In this document: positions 1 to 7,896 of the stretch, one piece after another
Numbering within the stretch: the stretch's first letter is position 1
Layout: each line of letters starts with the position of its first letter
Virus record (IMG/VR): IMGVR_UViG_3300044981_000021
Span: 1-64,000 of that record
Origin: a virus
DNA: 64,000 nt
Direction: 5' to 3' (one strand)
Notes under the pieces: model-generated
What the model saw: only the letters and a program-made list of their open reading frames with translations
Databases searched by the model: none
What the model was told of the DNA's origin: nothing
Made by a program: the position numbers and the translations under genes

Positions 1-960
1 TTTGCCTTTTTGTGGTCCTAGTTTCTTAGCCCATGCAGCCATGCGGCTCAACCCATCTTCAAGCGTTACCTTGGGTTTATAGCCAAAAACCGACTCGCAT
101 TTACGATGATCGCTGATGGCGTGTGTGACTTCATTGCGCTTGTCTAGGTGGGTTACGGGAAGATTGGTTCCCATGGCTTGTTGGACCGCTTCTGCAAGCC
201 TATTAACCGAGTAGGGTATATCGGCACCTACATTAAATGTATTGTTGTATGCCGTTGTCACATTAACTGAATTGGCAATAAGCGGGGCTACGTCGGATAC
301 GTGTGTAAAAGCTCGTGTCTGTGTACCATCCCCAAAGATTGTAAGGGGTTCGTGTTTCATGCACTGATTCATAAATATTCCAACCACGTTACGGTATGGG
401 TCTGCCATGTTCTGGCGCTCTCCATAGACATTAAACGGACGGAAGACTATGTAATTCAAACCGAACATTTCGTTCGCGGCCTTAAGGTCTAGCTCTACTG
501 CAAGTTTGCTTATGCCATACGGATCACGTGGCTCAGGAAGCGTGGCTTCAGTATATGGAATTTGATTCGGGCCATAGACGGCGATGGACGATGTAAATAC
601 AAAACACTTTACCCCGCCATGATTCACGGCGGCGTTGATTAGATTGATTGAGCCGATCAAGTTATTTGTGTAGTTGTAGCGGCGAATGAAGTGAGACAAG
701 CCTTCAGCCGCGTAAGCCCCGAGATGAAAAACGTAGTCTATATGGTGCGATACGAATATCTCGGCAAGCACGCTTAGGTCGGTTATAGAGCCACGTAGAA
801 GCGTGGCACTGGGATTAACGTTGTCCGCGTATCCACCCGATAGATCGTCGAGAACTAGAACGTCGTGACCTAGTTCTATTAGCGTATCCACGACGTGACT
901 CCCTAGGAAACCGGCACCCCCGGTAACAAGTGAGCGGAAAAGTCCACGTTGTCTAATCAT
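1..960 (-). CDS. NAD-dependent sugar epimerase/dehydratase, 3' end off the window
   Basis: Extended SDR enzyme that would interconvert or dehydrate a nucleotide sugar. Reading leftwards from ATG at 960 the frame is open to the window edge, so the C-terminus is missing. Near the N-terminus is the NAD-binding motif VTGGAGFLGSH (about residues 12-22). The catalytic Ser-Ser and YGISK (Tyr-x-x-x-Lys) follow in the expected order, and FRPFNVYGERQ is typical of UDP-glucose 4-epimerase-like proteins. The start overlaps the stop of the upstream gene by 4 bases (ATGA). With the adjacent glycosyltransferase-methyltransferase gene it suggests glycan synthesis or modification. The exact substrate cannot be read. 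Confidence 0.9.
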   Translation of the reverse strand, partial: MIRQRGLFRSLVTGGAGFLGSHVVDTLIELGHDVLVLDDLSGGYADNVNPSATLLRGSITDLSVLAEIFVSHHIDYVFHLGAYAAEGLSHFIRRYNYTNNLIGSINLINAAVNHGGVKCFVFTSSIAVYGPNQIPYTEATLPEPRDPYGISKLAVELDLKAANEMFGLNYIVFRPFNVYGERQNMADPYRNVVGIFMNQCMKHEPLTIFGDGTQTRAFTHVSDVAPLIANSVNVTTAYNNTFNVGADIPYSVNRLAEAVQQAMGTNLPVTHLDKRNEVTHAISDHRKCESVFGYKPKVTLEDGLSRMAAWAKKLGPQKGK

Positions 961-1442
961 TGTTGTTTTAGTCCATCCGACAAATCTAGCGCAGCGGCGT
1001 TAATTATCTTTGTACTTCTCTGTAAGTCTATATTGTCCAAATTAAGTCTGCGCGAATGAAACGACAACTCTTGCTTTCCGCTAGAACTAGAGAATAAATA
1101 TCTCCACCTTACCCTGTGCGGGCAAATCCAAGAACCAAGAGATAGCTTGGTGTCGTCTTTTATTTCTAACAATAAAGAAAACAGCCTTGGGTTAATTTGG
1201 GACTCTAGGTAACCATGCGAACAATCGCATCGTTTCGCGGCTTCATCATATTCTGGGGTATTTTCAAGTAATGATGTTGTCATTGTTTCTTCGCTTTCAA
1301 CATTTCCGTGCTCTACTCCGTGGCACCACGATATATACATCGCAATAATAATACTACGGTTGTTATCTTTCCACGATGGAGCGGCCATATCCAAAAAGTC
1401 CATAAATTCTATGTCTTTGCAAAAGTCCTCTGCTGCATTCAT
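957..1442 (-). CDS. hypothetical protein, 161 aa
   Basis: Not recognised. Cys/His pairs (CDCSHG near residue 72 and WICPH near 106) may bind metal. It is joined by ATGA overlaps to the glycosyltransferase-methyltransferase gene upstream and the epimerase gene downstream, so it is part of the same transcription unit and probably of the sugar pathway. No signal peptide or membrane segment is visible. Confidence 0.7.
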   Translation of the reverse strand: MNAAEDFCKDIEFMDFLDMAAPSWKDNNRSIIIAMYISWCHGVEHGNVESEETMTTSLLENTPEYDEAAKRCDCSHGYLESQINPRLFSLLLEIKDDTKLSLGSWICPHRVRWRYLFSSSSGKQELSFHSRRLNLDNIDLQRSTKIINAAALDLSDGLKQQ

Positions 1443-2794
1443 TTCTTCACGACCAAAACACCCATTCCCTGTTCCCCGGGCAATTCAAAGTTTACCACCT
1501 GCTTCTCTCCTGCAAACTTTCTATATTCTTGGCCAACTGTTAAGCTCGGGAAGTCTCCCCCACAAGATTCAAAACTTTGGCTAGGTTCTATGTCGTGACA
1601 TGCGATAAATCCTCCACTTCTAACCCAACGATAACAGTTATGAAGGTCTGCCAAAAAGCCTTCTTTGGTATGATCGCCGTCTATTAGTGCCATATCAAAT
1701 TCATTATCGGGAAACTTGGCTAGTTTGCTATCTCCACACTCAAAGGTCCAACGCGGGTGTTTCCATAATTCAGAACAATCGGCGGTGTCTATAGAATGCA
1801 GGTGACCACCATGTTCTTCTAGTCCAAGCAATATAGCCGCCGTACTTGCGCCATCCCTCACCCCAATCTCTAAGATTCTGCCATAAGCATTTTTTCTTAG
1901 CCACGGCAAATATTCTTTCATGTCGCCCTCCTTGCATCCGTTTTCGTAACGCTGAAGGATTGGATTAGGCGTAGATGTAAATTCTAATGCTCCGGCGACA
2001 GTAGAAACGTAGTCGCGCCTACTGAAAGCATCGAAGGCTTCGTATTCTAGTGATGTGCGATAGTTCTCTTTCTTGATTAAGTCTACGCAGGTTTCTACGA
2101 GTTGATCGTATCTAGCCATTTTCATATACGACAGCAAATCATCGTAGTCATGCATGTCGCTAGAAGTTTCCGACACGATACATTTCGAGTTGGCCATCCA
2201 GAACGATAGACGCTGAATGTTGGTAAGCGTTCTGCCGTCGTGGTTGATGTTGAGACAAACCTTAGAGCGCGATATCAAATTATCCCGCGATCCGCCGTAA
2301 ATGGAATCTACCGCCTCAACCTTCAACCCGGCATCGCGAAGTTCGTTGAGTATTTTCTTGCGGCGCGGAGTCAACCAGCCCGAGAAGAAAACGTCAATAT
2401 CTTGGATTGCTGCTTTGGATATTTTCGTCAGATTAGGCGTGTATCCGAACGGAACATGTTGGGCCTCGTATCCCAACCGCTTCCATTCTAGGTAGTTTTG
2501 CTTGTTATAATCCCAAACCTGTTTGCCCTTGGCTAGCCGTTTGATGTTGGGGAAACTAGGGTGTTCGGGCTGTTCGAGATTGTAAATAATCGTATTGTCG
2601 GGCAACTCTTGCTCTTTGGATAGCAGTTCAGCGCCAAAAAGGATATTCATTCCATCGGGGGAGAATGTATTTTCACGGATAACAACTTGGTGACCTAATT
2701 CCGCCAAGCTCCAACTGAGCGAATCAATCAGTTCGGCAAAACCAGAACTATGTAGGAATTGTGGAGGGCGGATAGAAGAAATATGAAACTTCAT
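1439..2794 (-). CDS. glycosyltransferase fused to SAM-dependent methyltransferase
   Basis: Two-domain enzyme of 451 aa. The first ~270 residues resemble CgeB/DUF3880-type glycosyltransferases: an N-terminal Rossmann-like half, a DVFFSGWLTPRRKKIL segment and a conserved SKVCLNINHDGR region near residues 175-190. The last ~160 residues form a class I SAM methyltransferase, with the binding loop LEIGVRDGASTA, the acid SIDTAD and MALIDGDH. Fusion suggests that a sugar is transferred and methylated as one job, perhaps on phage structural proteins or host glycan. ATGA overlap with the gene downstream; 14 nt after the gene upstream. Confidence 0.85.
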   Translation of the reverse strand: MKFHISSIRPPQFLHSSGFAELIDSLSWSLAELGHQVVIRENTFSPDGMNILFGAELLSKEQELPDNTIIYNLEQPEHPSFPNIKRLAKGKQVWDYNKQNYLEWKRLGYEAQHVPFGYTPNLTKISKAAIQDIDVFFSGWLTPRRKKILNELRDAGLKVEAVDSIYGGSRDNLISRSKVCLNINHDGRTLTNIQRLSFWMANSKCIVSETSSDMHDYDDLLSYMKMARYDQLVETCVDLIKKENYRTSLEYEAFDAFSRRDYVSTVAGALEFTSTPNPILQRYENGCKEGDMKEYLPWLRKNAYGRILEIGVRDGASTAAILLGLEEHGGHLHSIDTADCSELWKHPRWTFECGDSKLAKFPDNEFDMALIDGDHTKEGFLADLHNCYRWVRSGGFIACHDIEPSQSFESCGGDFPSLTVGQEYRKFAGEKQVVNFELPGEQGMGVLVVKK

Positions 2795-2808
2795 GCGAAA
2801 GGATTATA

Positions 2809-3444
2809 TCAGTGGCGATAGGATTTTACATTCAAATGCCAGTGTTTGGCTCGCACGTCTGATAGGTGGACATCCCCGAACGTGTCCAGTAATTGCTGCC
2901 AAGAAATGGCGTTACATTTTAGCAGCCTAACCAACACGGTACGCCAGCCATATTGAATCTTGGTCGGCAAATCGGCGGTATCGGTGGAGATTATACTGAA
3001 CTCGGGAATGTGTCCCTTGCGGAAGCTAGCATTAGTCCATTCCTTAACTCCGTTGCGCACTAGATAGAATCCGGCACATCCCGACACGGCCTTACTATCC
3101 TCTACGATTAGATCGGGATTAAGTTTCTGAATGCGCCGCACTAGTTCAGATGAATGCATTAGCTTGCCCATCTGTTTCTCTGCATTCTTGAATGATTCCT
3201 GGTCCTCGTATCTTTGGCCATCAATCATCTTGTCGGTGTCCTCCCAGAGTTTAAGTAGTTCTTCTCTGTCTCCCGCAGGCAATAAATTCTCGCGGTGGAG
3301 CGGCTCAACGTAGGATGCCTTCATCCACGCATAGCAATCGACCGTATAGCGTTCTTTTTGCGAAGGAATTGGGGTATAGGTAGTTGCTTCGACAATCTTA
3401 CTCGCCAACGTTTGAACCGTCCAAAATCTTAGGTTTGAATCCAT
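2809..3444 (-). CDS. hypothetical protein, ~211 aa
   Basis: Not recognised. Soluble, charged, with many Lys/Glu helical segments. The start at 3444 (MDSNLRFW) gives a 47-base overlap with the preceding phosphatase gene; an upstream start at 3453 is also possible. It lies between the phosphatase and the glycosyltransferase-methyltransferase gene, so a link to sugar metabolism is possible but not shown. Confidence 0.7.
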   Translation of the reverse strand: MDSNLRFWTVQTLASKIVEATTYTPIPSQKERYTVDCYAWMKASYVEPLHRENLLPAGDREELLKLWEDTDKMIDGQRYEDQESFKNAEKQMGKLMHSSELVRRIQKLNPDLIVEDSKAVSGCAGFYLVRNGVKEWTNASFRKGHIPEFSIISTDTADLPTKIQYGWRTVLVRLLKCNAISWQQLLDTFGDVHLSDVRAKHWHLNVKSYRH

Positions 3445-4096
3445 TGCGCCCAAGAACGATGCTGACTATCCCGGCTGGTCCAACCGGAATAGCGGCATAG
3501 CTTTGGTCAATCTTTTCTCCGAGATGCTGAAATACGGCCTGAATGAAAGAGCCGTGACTAACGATTACCCACGGCTTCCCGCCCATGGAGCGCATTAGAT
3601 ATTTATTGAACGCCTCTACGCATTCATCGTAGAACTCGCCATAGGATTCTCCGCCTATCGGAAGTTTGTCGGGATGATTCTTGAGGTCTAGAATATCGGC
3701 GTCTACTTCTTCTATGGGATGGTCTTCGATTTCACTGCCAAGGTGCCAAGAACGCAAATGGGGGTCCATCTCTAATTCTTCATCTTTTTCTATGGCAATC
3801 GGTAGGGCCGTTTCTTTGGTACGGTCAAGATCGTCCGTAACCACGCCGCCCACGTCAATATTCTTAAAAAAATCTGCCATCTTTTTGGCATCTTTTTTCC
3901 CTTTGTCGTTTAGGGATTGGTTTACAAGGCCACGCACTACGTGCTGCTTGTCGTTATCGACTTCACCATGGCGAACAATGTACATCACCGTAGTTCCAAG
4001 TTTCGACAGCACGGAGGTCGGTGAGTAGGAGTTTAGAATGCCGTCTACGGTCGGGGCCATGTCGGGCATTAACATGCTAGCGGGGTAGTAACTCAT
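3398..4096 (-). CDS. histidine phosphatase (phosphoglycerate mutase-like) family protein
   Basis: The catalytic RHGE motif is near residue 42 and the second histidine (VSHGS) near 180. LDRTKETALPIA and GGESYGEF are in the family order. About 232 aa, a normal length. Such enzymes remove phosphate from small molecules such as sugar phosphates, fitting its neighbours in a sugar cluster, or from proteins. The 3' end overlaps the next gene by 47 bases. The substrate is unknown. Confidence 0.88.
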   Translation of the reverse strand: MSYYPASMLMPDMAPTVDGILNSYSPTSVLSKLGTTVMYIVRHGEVDNDKQHVVRGLVNQSLNDKGKKDAKKMADFFKNIDVGGVVTDDLDRTKETALPIAIEKDEELEMDPHLRSWHLGSEIEDHPIEEVDADILDLKNHPDKLPIGGESYGEFYDECVEAFNKYLMRSMGGKPWVIVSHGSFIQAVFQHLGEKIDQSYAAIPVGPAGIVSIVLGRNGFKPKILDGSNVGE

Positions 4097-4107
4097 CTAG
4101 AAATACT

Positions 4108-4398
4108 TTAACGAAGATTAGTGAAGATTGTGCTGTGCTTGAAATAGCCCTCACGGTAGTTGGCGTGCCAATGGTCAAGCATGGCTTTTTGTTGTTCGTG
4201 ATATAGGTGGTCGGCGGTTAGATCAAGTTGGTATTCGGGGCTATGCCGAAGCCATGCGAACCATTCGTCGTTGATCCATTCATGTTTCGCGTTACTCCAC
4301 GCGGCGGTAGTAGACTTACCTCGCGGCCAATTCGCTATGGCGCTACGTGCTCCCATAACATTCTCCACATGGACCTGGGGTTGGTACAGGATAGCCAC
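4108..4398 (-). CDS. hypothetical phage protein, GTG start
   Basis: 96 aa with a Trp/His-rich centre (TTAAWSNAKHEW, DEWFAWLRHSPEY) that reads as a genuine coding sequence. Annotated from GTG at 4398, but the frame is open only to a TAG shortly upstream. The small ORF 4335-4499 in another frame reads as a plausible N-terminus (VIDAQVDRLLRRFP...). The two may be one gene split by a frameshift near 4398. Confidence 0.65.
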   Translation of the reverse strand: MAILYQPQVHVENVMGARSAIANWPRGKSTTAAWSNAKHEWINDEWFAWLRHSPEYQLDLTADHLYHEQQKAMLDHWHANYREGYFKHSTIFTNLR

Positions 4399-4499
4399 AA
4401 CCGCGTTCGCAAGTGTAGGGTAATCGGAAATCTTCTAAGTAGGCGATCAACTTGGGCGTCGATTACTGATTGCTCTATGGTCATTTCTTCCTTGGTCAT
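4335..4499 (-). CDS. small ORF, possible N-terminal half of a split gene
   Basis: 54 codons from ATG at 4499, or from an internal ATG preceded by AAGGAAG, ending at TAG 4335. The first ~35 residues look like real protein and the rest is atypical. This suits a frameshift into the 4108-4398 frame rather than a separate gene. The start region lies in a perfect 11-bp inverted repeat. Confidence 0.4.
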   Translation of the reverse strand: MTKEEMTIEQSVIDAQVDRLLRRFPITLHLRTRLWLSCTNPRSMWRMLWEHVAP

Positions 4500-4507
4500 A
4501 GAGCAAT
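4469..4507 (-). promoter_or_regulatory. inverted repeat around start codon and Shine-Dalgarno
   Basis: ATTGCTCTATG at 4469-4479 and its perfect reverse complement at 4497-4507 form an 11-bp stem with a 17-nt loop. On the minus strand the ATG at 4499 is in the stem and AAGGAAG is in the loop, so it could gate translation. On the plus strand it is followed by TTTT and could instead act as a terminator. Confidence 0.45.
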
Positions 4508-4516
4508 TTTACCAAA

Positions 4517-4765
4517 CTAGACGTTTGGCTTAGTTGGGTTGTAATCTTTAACGAGATAGCTTCCACTGTGTTTTGGTGGTGGTCCCCAACCTAAATCATC
4601 ATCGACTTCAATCCCCGTCTTGCGGTCGAAGGTCCAACCGCAATCAATTAAATCATCGGTGATAGATTGCACGTTTAACTGCATTGGGATTTCTCCCGCG
4701 AGCATCCTAGTTACTGTGTCGCCTGCCTTTATATCCTCAAATGTTACCGATGGCCACGTCTTCAT
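4517..4765 (-). CDS. hypothetical protein, ~82 aa
   Basis: Starts MKTWPSVTFEDIKAGDTVTR at 4765, overlapping the stop of the upstream gene by ATGA, which decides this start over the longer arginine-rich frame. Short, soluble, acidic C-terminal half. Function not recognised. Confidence 0.72.
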   Translation of the reverse strand: MKTWPSVTFEDIKAGDTVTRMLAGEIPMQLNVQSITDDLIDCGWTFDRKTGIEVDDDLGWGPPPKHSGSYLVKDYNPTKPNV

Positions 4766-4947
4766 ATCTTCCCTTTGGTTGTCTTGTAGGCGCGGACACG
4801 CCAATTCTCTACGGCTTCGATTAGCGCGTCTTCTAGGTCTTCGCAGGCATCGCAAGTTCCGTCCAGAGCGGCAACATCGTGTGCATCGCCGCAAAGATGC
4901 GCTAAGACTACGCGAATATTTTGTCGGAGCAGGGTTACGTTTTTCAT
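4762..4947 (-). CDS. small hypothetical protein with CDAC motif
   Basis: 61 aa from ATG 4947 (MKNVTLLRQNIRVV), joined by ATGA overlaps to the genes on both sides. It contains CGDAHDVAALDGTCDAC, a possible metal-binding cysteine group. Function unknown. Confidence 0.7.
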   Translation of the reverse strand: MKNVTLLRQNIRVVLAHLCGDAHDVAALDGTCDACEDLEDALIEAVENWRVRAYKTTKGKI

Positions 4948-5222
4948 ACCACCAACCTCGTGGCTAATAGGCCAATAAACGTTCCGAGCACTTGTGCCCA
5001 CGAATCAATCCAAAACTCTGGCCATACTTGGGTGATAGTCCAGTTCTCGATCAGTTCCTTTAGGAAGGCACAGATGCATCCCAAGATGCACGGGATCAGC
5101 ATGTAGTGATGCTTGCCCATAACCCACAGCACGTAAGATAGCGTTCCCGTTGGTCCAGCGAAGCCCAGGGCGTGCAACGGAATGCGGCGAATGGCCTTCT
5201 TGATGTAGATTTCATCCTTCAT
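4944..5222 (-). CDS. small membrane protein
   Basis: 92 aa with three likely membrane segments: FAGPTGTLSYVLWVMG, MLIPCILGCICAFL and LGTFIGLLATRLVV. ATGA overlaps on both sides. Topology and size would allow a holin-like role, but it is far from the cell-wall hydrolase at 61279-61704, so this is only a guess. Confidence 0.7.
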   Translation of the reverse strand: MKDEIYIKKAIRRIPLHALGFAGPTGTLSYVLWVMGKHHYMLIPCILGCICAFLKELIENWTITQVWPEFWIDSWAQVLGTFIGLLATRLVV

Positions 5223-5626
5223 TTGTGCTTCGCAATAAAATCGTCAATCACTTGGGCTACTATTTCGGCACGTTCCTTTGGGTCGGTAGAGTTCTCGAAA
5301 TCTTCACTCAGATCGGCGTCGGGCCATGAATCAGTAAAGAATAGATCACAGGGGGCGTTTTCAAGGCCCAAAAGTTCCGTTGCCCTAACTTTAGGGGTCA
5401 AAGTGACAACGGTATTCATTCCGTCAGACAGCAAGATACACCATCCTGCAATACAGCCAACCGTGCCGCACTTCGGCGTCTCAACGCGGCCTTCGTAATC
5501 GTAAACCCCGGTCCCGGGCCTGTTGCGCACAACCCAATTACCCATAATTAGGCGATTCGGTTCTTCGAGGATGTGCTTCTTAACTTTTTCGAGCAGAGCT
5601 ACATTTAATGTACTTTTGGTTTTCAT
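5219..5626 (-). CDS. hypothetical protein of a two-copy phage family (GCIAGW motif)
   Basis: 135 aa with a strong ribosome site, GGGAGGAATC, just before ATG 5626. The signature CGTVGCIAGWC near residues 52-62 is followed by an acidic C-terminus. It is a distant paralogue of 48152-48643, which has TMACLAGSA at the equivalent place and the same LGL...LF...W ending. Codons 5-9 contain the 13-bp palindrome at 5600-5612. Function unknown. Confidence 0.8.
   Translation of the reverse strand: MKTKSTLNVALLEKVKKHILEEPNRLIMGNWVVRNRPGTGVYDYEGRVETPKCGTVGCIAGWCILLSDGMNTVVTLTPKVRATELLGLENAPCDLFFTDSWPDADLSEDFENSTDPKERAEIVAQVIDDFIAKHK
5600..5612. promoter_or_regulatory. palindrome TACATTTAATGTA, copy 1
   Basis: Perfect 6-1-6 inverted repeat in the first codons of the gene starting at 5626. 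One of five perfect copies in the window. Probably a protein-binding operator, inferred from symmetry and recurrence. Confidence 0.6.
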
Positions 5627-5637
5627 GATTCCTCCCG

Positions 5638-5772
5638 TTATTTCGTCTCGATTGGCTTTTGCTGTCTCTTAACATAGTTGAACAATGCATTAAGCACTTC
5701 TGGCTCAAGAAAGATCGTGTTGCTTGGGCCGTAGCCGTTTTCGGTAGTCAGTACCCCTACCGATAATCGCAA
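5638..5772 (-). CDS. small ORF, doubtful
   Basis: 44 codons from TTG 5772 to TAA 5638, ending VLNALFNYVKRQQKPIETK. It overlaps the 3' end of the preceding gene by 68 bases in another frame. Composition is protein-like, and it would fill the gap before 5626. No clear ribosome site. Confidence 0.3.
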   Translation of the reverse strand: MRLSVGVLTTENGYGPSNTIFLEPEVLNALFNYVKRQQKPIETK

Positions 5773-5998
5773 TCGGGAAAAGTGAGTTCAATTGCTTAAC
5801 AAACATTGCTTCGTCGAAGTCCCCGGCTACGAGATCCGAATAGAGACTCTCGACACTATAAGCAAGCGTCTTGGTTTCAATATCTGTGCGTGGTGTGTCA
5901 AGTAGGAATGGAACGAACTGTTCCCGGAAGCTCTTGAGCGTGATTTTGCCGCCCGTGTACTGAAGAATAATGTCCTGAATTTGGGTATATAAATACAT
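5705..5998 (-). CDS. hypothetical protein, ~97 aa
   Basis: Start chosen at MYLYTQIQDIILQYTGG (5998), sharing its ATG with a divergent plus-strand gene. Helical, acidic middle (SLYSDLVAGDFDEAMFVKQL). Reads as a genuine small protein; function unknown. Confidence 0.6.
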   Translation of the reverse strand: MYLYTQIQDIILQYTGGKITLKSFREQFVPFLLDTPRTDIETKTLAYSVESLYSDLVAGDFDEAMFVKQLNSLFPIAIIGRGTDYRKRLRPKQHDLS

Positions 5999-6212
5999 GT
6001 CAAAGCCCACAAAACACGTTAGTTTAGCGCAAAAAGAGATTATTAACAAGTATTACGATGGTAACTGGGATGACCGTCGTAAATCGTTGAAAGAGGACGT
6101 TTACAGGCAAAAAGTAAACAATCCTTCTGGCCCCAAGAGCACAGTCAAAAAACGGTACATCTCGTATTCCGACGATGCTGACGAAATAGTTCTCATGCTC
6201 CGTGAGTTATAG
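5997..6212 (+). CDS. hypothetical basic protein on the plus strand
   Basis: 71 aa, Lys/Tyr-rich (AQKEIINKYYDGNWDDRRKSLKEDVYRQKV). It may be a small nucleic-acid-binding protein. Divergent from 5705-5998 with back-to-back start codons, and followed by a hairpin at 6224-6251. No clear Shine-Dalgarno. Confidence 0.55.
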   Translation: MSKPTKHVSLAQKEIINKYYDGNWDDRRKSLKEDVYRQKVNNPSGPKSTVKKRYISYSDDADEIVLMLREL

Positions 6213-6223
6213 CAAAGAAAACA

Positions 6224-6251
6224 GGCACCGACTACAACTATTTTCGGTGCC
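6224..6251. terminator. hairpin terminator, probably bidirectional
   Basis: GGCACCGA at 6224-6231 pairs with TCGGTGCC at 6244-6251. On the minus strand the stem is followed by TGTTTTCTTT, so it would end transcription coming from the capsid gene. It also sits just past the plus-strand gene. Confidence 0.65.
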
Positions 6252-6268
6252 TATAAGTTCTTTGTTTA

Positions 6269-7896
6269 CTATGAGATGGACGCTTCCGCTTTAATTAGTC
6301 TAAAGCGGGGGTGTAACGCCGCACTCTGTGGAACACGCCATTTATTGTTGCTCGCTTTCGCGGAGTCAGTCATTTCTGCTGACTTCTTACGGTTTGCTGT
6401 TCCCGTAAGATCGGACTATCGCATCGCCTTTCGGCGTCTTCTCGCTTAGTCTCTCACGGTGCTTTCGCTTCCGCCTTGTTCCCGTCGCAGGGTTCAAGTC
6501 AATCAGAGAAGATTTTACTGCCACACTTAACTTGTAAAAATGGCAGCGTACTTGAAATTATCTTAAGTTATTTGTTATCAATGCTTTACGTGCATTGAGC
6601 TAGATCATTTCTGTCTAGCTCTGCATGTCGCCATGCAGAACGGACTATCTCTTCACCCTCGCGGGTGCTGCCTACATAGTCTCTACACGTTCCGATTTTG
6701 CATCGGCTTCGCTCGGGATTGTCCCTGTGGGAGTTTCCCCGAATTCAAGCAGTTATCGCAGCCCAATTTCTTGAGTGCGGCCCTATTTTCAGTAAGGCAC
6801 AACTTGCGCCTACAACGCGGGCTGGGTCGGCCACTGATGGCTCCCAGTTCCGCACGATCAACTGATAATTCCGCTGTTCCGGGATTTCAGTTGCGCCAAG
6901 CGACACAGAGAAAACGGCATCCTGTCCAACAACATAGGTGCCATAGCCGGTCTTGGTACCGCTTGGGAAGTTGGCGAAAGTGCTAGCCGTAGTCGTTTCA
7001 ATGAAACGTGCTCCGGCGACATCAATGACACGGTATCCTTGGACTCCGCGCATCAATTCTTCGCTTCCTTCTTTGTGGTACTTCAGGATATCAATCACGC
7101 CACCCGCAGTATTATCGTTCAAACAATCTGTTACCCCGCATTTCTGCGTGGCTACGGCGTTTCCGCGTAGCTCTGCATGTCGCCATGCAGTTCGGACTGG
7201 CTCTTGGCTTTTGGCCTCTCCTGTACAGTCTCTACACATTCCAACTTGCGTTGGCTTAGCTCGGTTTTTACTCGATGAGTGGTTAACCGAATTAGGGAGA
7301 TTACGACCCCGTGAAAGGTCGAACGCTGCGAAGGGGTGAATAATCCCGGCAAACAAGCCATCCGTCTGTGGTCTAACGTCTGCGCCACGAAGGCTCATTA
7401 CGGCCTGGCGGGTCAACGAAGCAGAAAGAAATTCGTTGTCCGTGCAGGAAATAACGATGGTGGTATCGGCGGTAGCCTCAGCTTCAAACTCGGTACGGGC
7501 CAATGTGTTTGCTGTAAGAGCAGCACGGTAGCCCATCTCGGCAGCAGTATTTTCTACGATGGGATCAATTGCTGTTTCGACCAAGATATCCGAGAAGGAG
7601 GCGAAGTCGAAATACTGGTTAGCGGCGACGTTCCTTACGGAAGTCGTAGGGTTAATCCCGGTTCCAACGGTACCTTCTGTGCCCGGCGTGGTGTTTGCAG
7701 CGAAAAGATCGTAACCATAGAGTTGAATTACTCGGCCATTACGGTCTGGAAGTTTACGGCGGCTGGTGACGGCCACAAAGGGCAAATTAGCTTTCAAGTT
7801 TTCTACGGCCACCCGGTCGTAGTAAATACTTGCAAGATGGGTAAGCCCTGCTGTGGTAGTTAAAACACTGGCTGGTTGATAGCTCAATGTTTTCAC
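6269..7896 (-). CDS. major capsid protein, four exons interrupted by three group I introns
   Basis: N4 gp56-like capsid protein. The N-terminus has IYYDRVAVENLKANLPF, then DILVETAIDPIVENTAAEMG, then IIHPFAAFDL. Proposed exons: 7896-7315, 7119-6795, 6561-6540 (22 nt) and 6305-6269. Together they give 966 nt, 321 aa, start GTG at 7896, stop TAG at 6269-6271. Splicing joins HPFAAFDL to NDNTAGGVIDILKY, then VVGASCA to YNFKYAA, and ends IFRLIKAEASIS. Unspliced, a false 383-codon frame reads through intron 1 and stops early in intron 2. Forms the head shell. Lies downstream of the putative scaffold gene after a 191-nt gap. Confidence 0.85.
6306..6539 (-). ncRNA. group I intron 3 in the capsid gene
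   Basis: 234 nt. P1 is a 7-bp helix of exon CTGCCAT with intron GTGGCAG, U-G at the splice site. P7 strands GAGACTA (minus of 6447-6453) and ATAGTCC (minus of 6413-6419) enclose a GCCGAAAGGC hairpin. Proposed 3' end is G at 6306, followed by the last exon. It differs more from introns 1 and 2 than they do from each other. Confidence 0.78.
6562..6794 (-). ncRNA. group I intron 2 in the capsid gene
   Basis: About 233 nt. Core: AATTCGGGG...CCCGAGCGAAGCC, then GAGACTA and GATAGTCC as the two P7 strands. A 23-nt block (6616-6638) is identical to one in intron 1 (7168-7190). The 3' end is G at 6562. The 5' end is less sure: 6794 (exon ...GCC T, P1 through GTGC/GCAC) or 6800 (exon ...AGT T). Both keep the frame into YNFKYAA. 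Confidence 0.78.
7120..7314 (-). ncRNA. group I intron 1 in the capsid gene
   Basis: 195 nt. P1 is exon GACCTT paired with GGGGTC across a TCAC loop, leaving a U-G pair at the splice site. The intron ends in G at 7120. Group I core: P7 strands at 7226-7231 and 7194-7199 on the minus strand, plus the upstream AATTCGG...CCGAGCTAAGCC pairing. The length is a multiple of three with no in-frame stop. No endonuclease inside. Confidence 0.82.

Noticed and set aside
1308-1598. Plus-strand ORFs opposite the first genes
   Set aside because: They are shadows of the minus-strand genes and have no motif or ribosome site.
6745-7896. A single uninterrupted 383-codon capsid gene
   Set aside because: Its C-terminus is atypical and the frame runs through intron 1 and into intron 2; the spliced four-exon model gives a normal capsid end.
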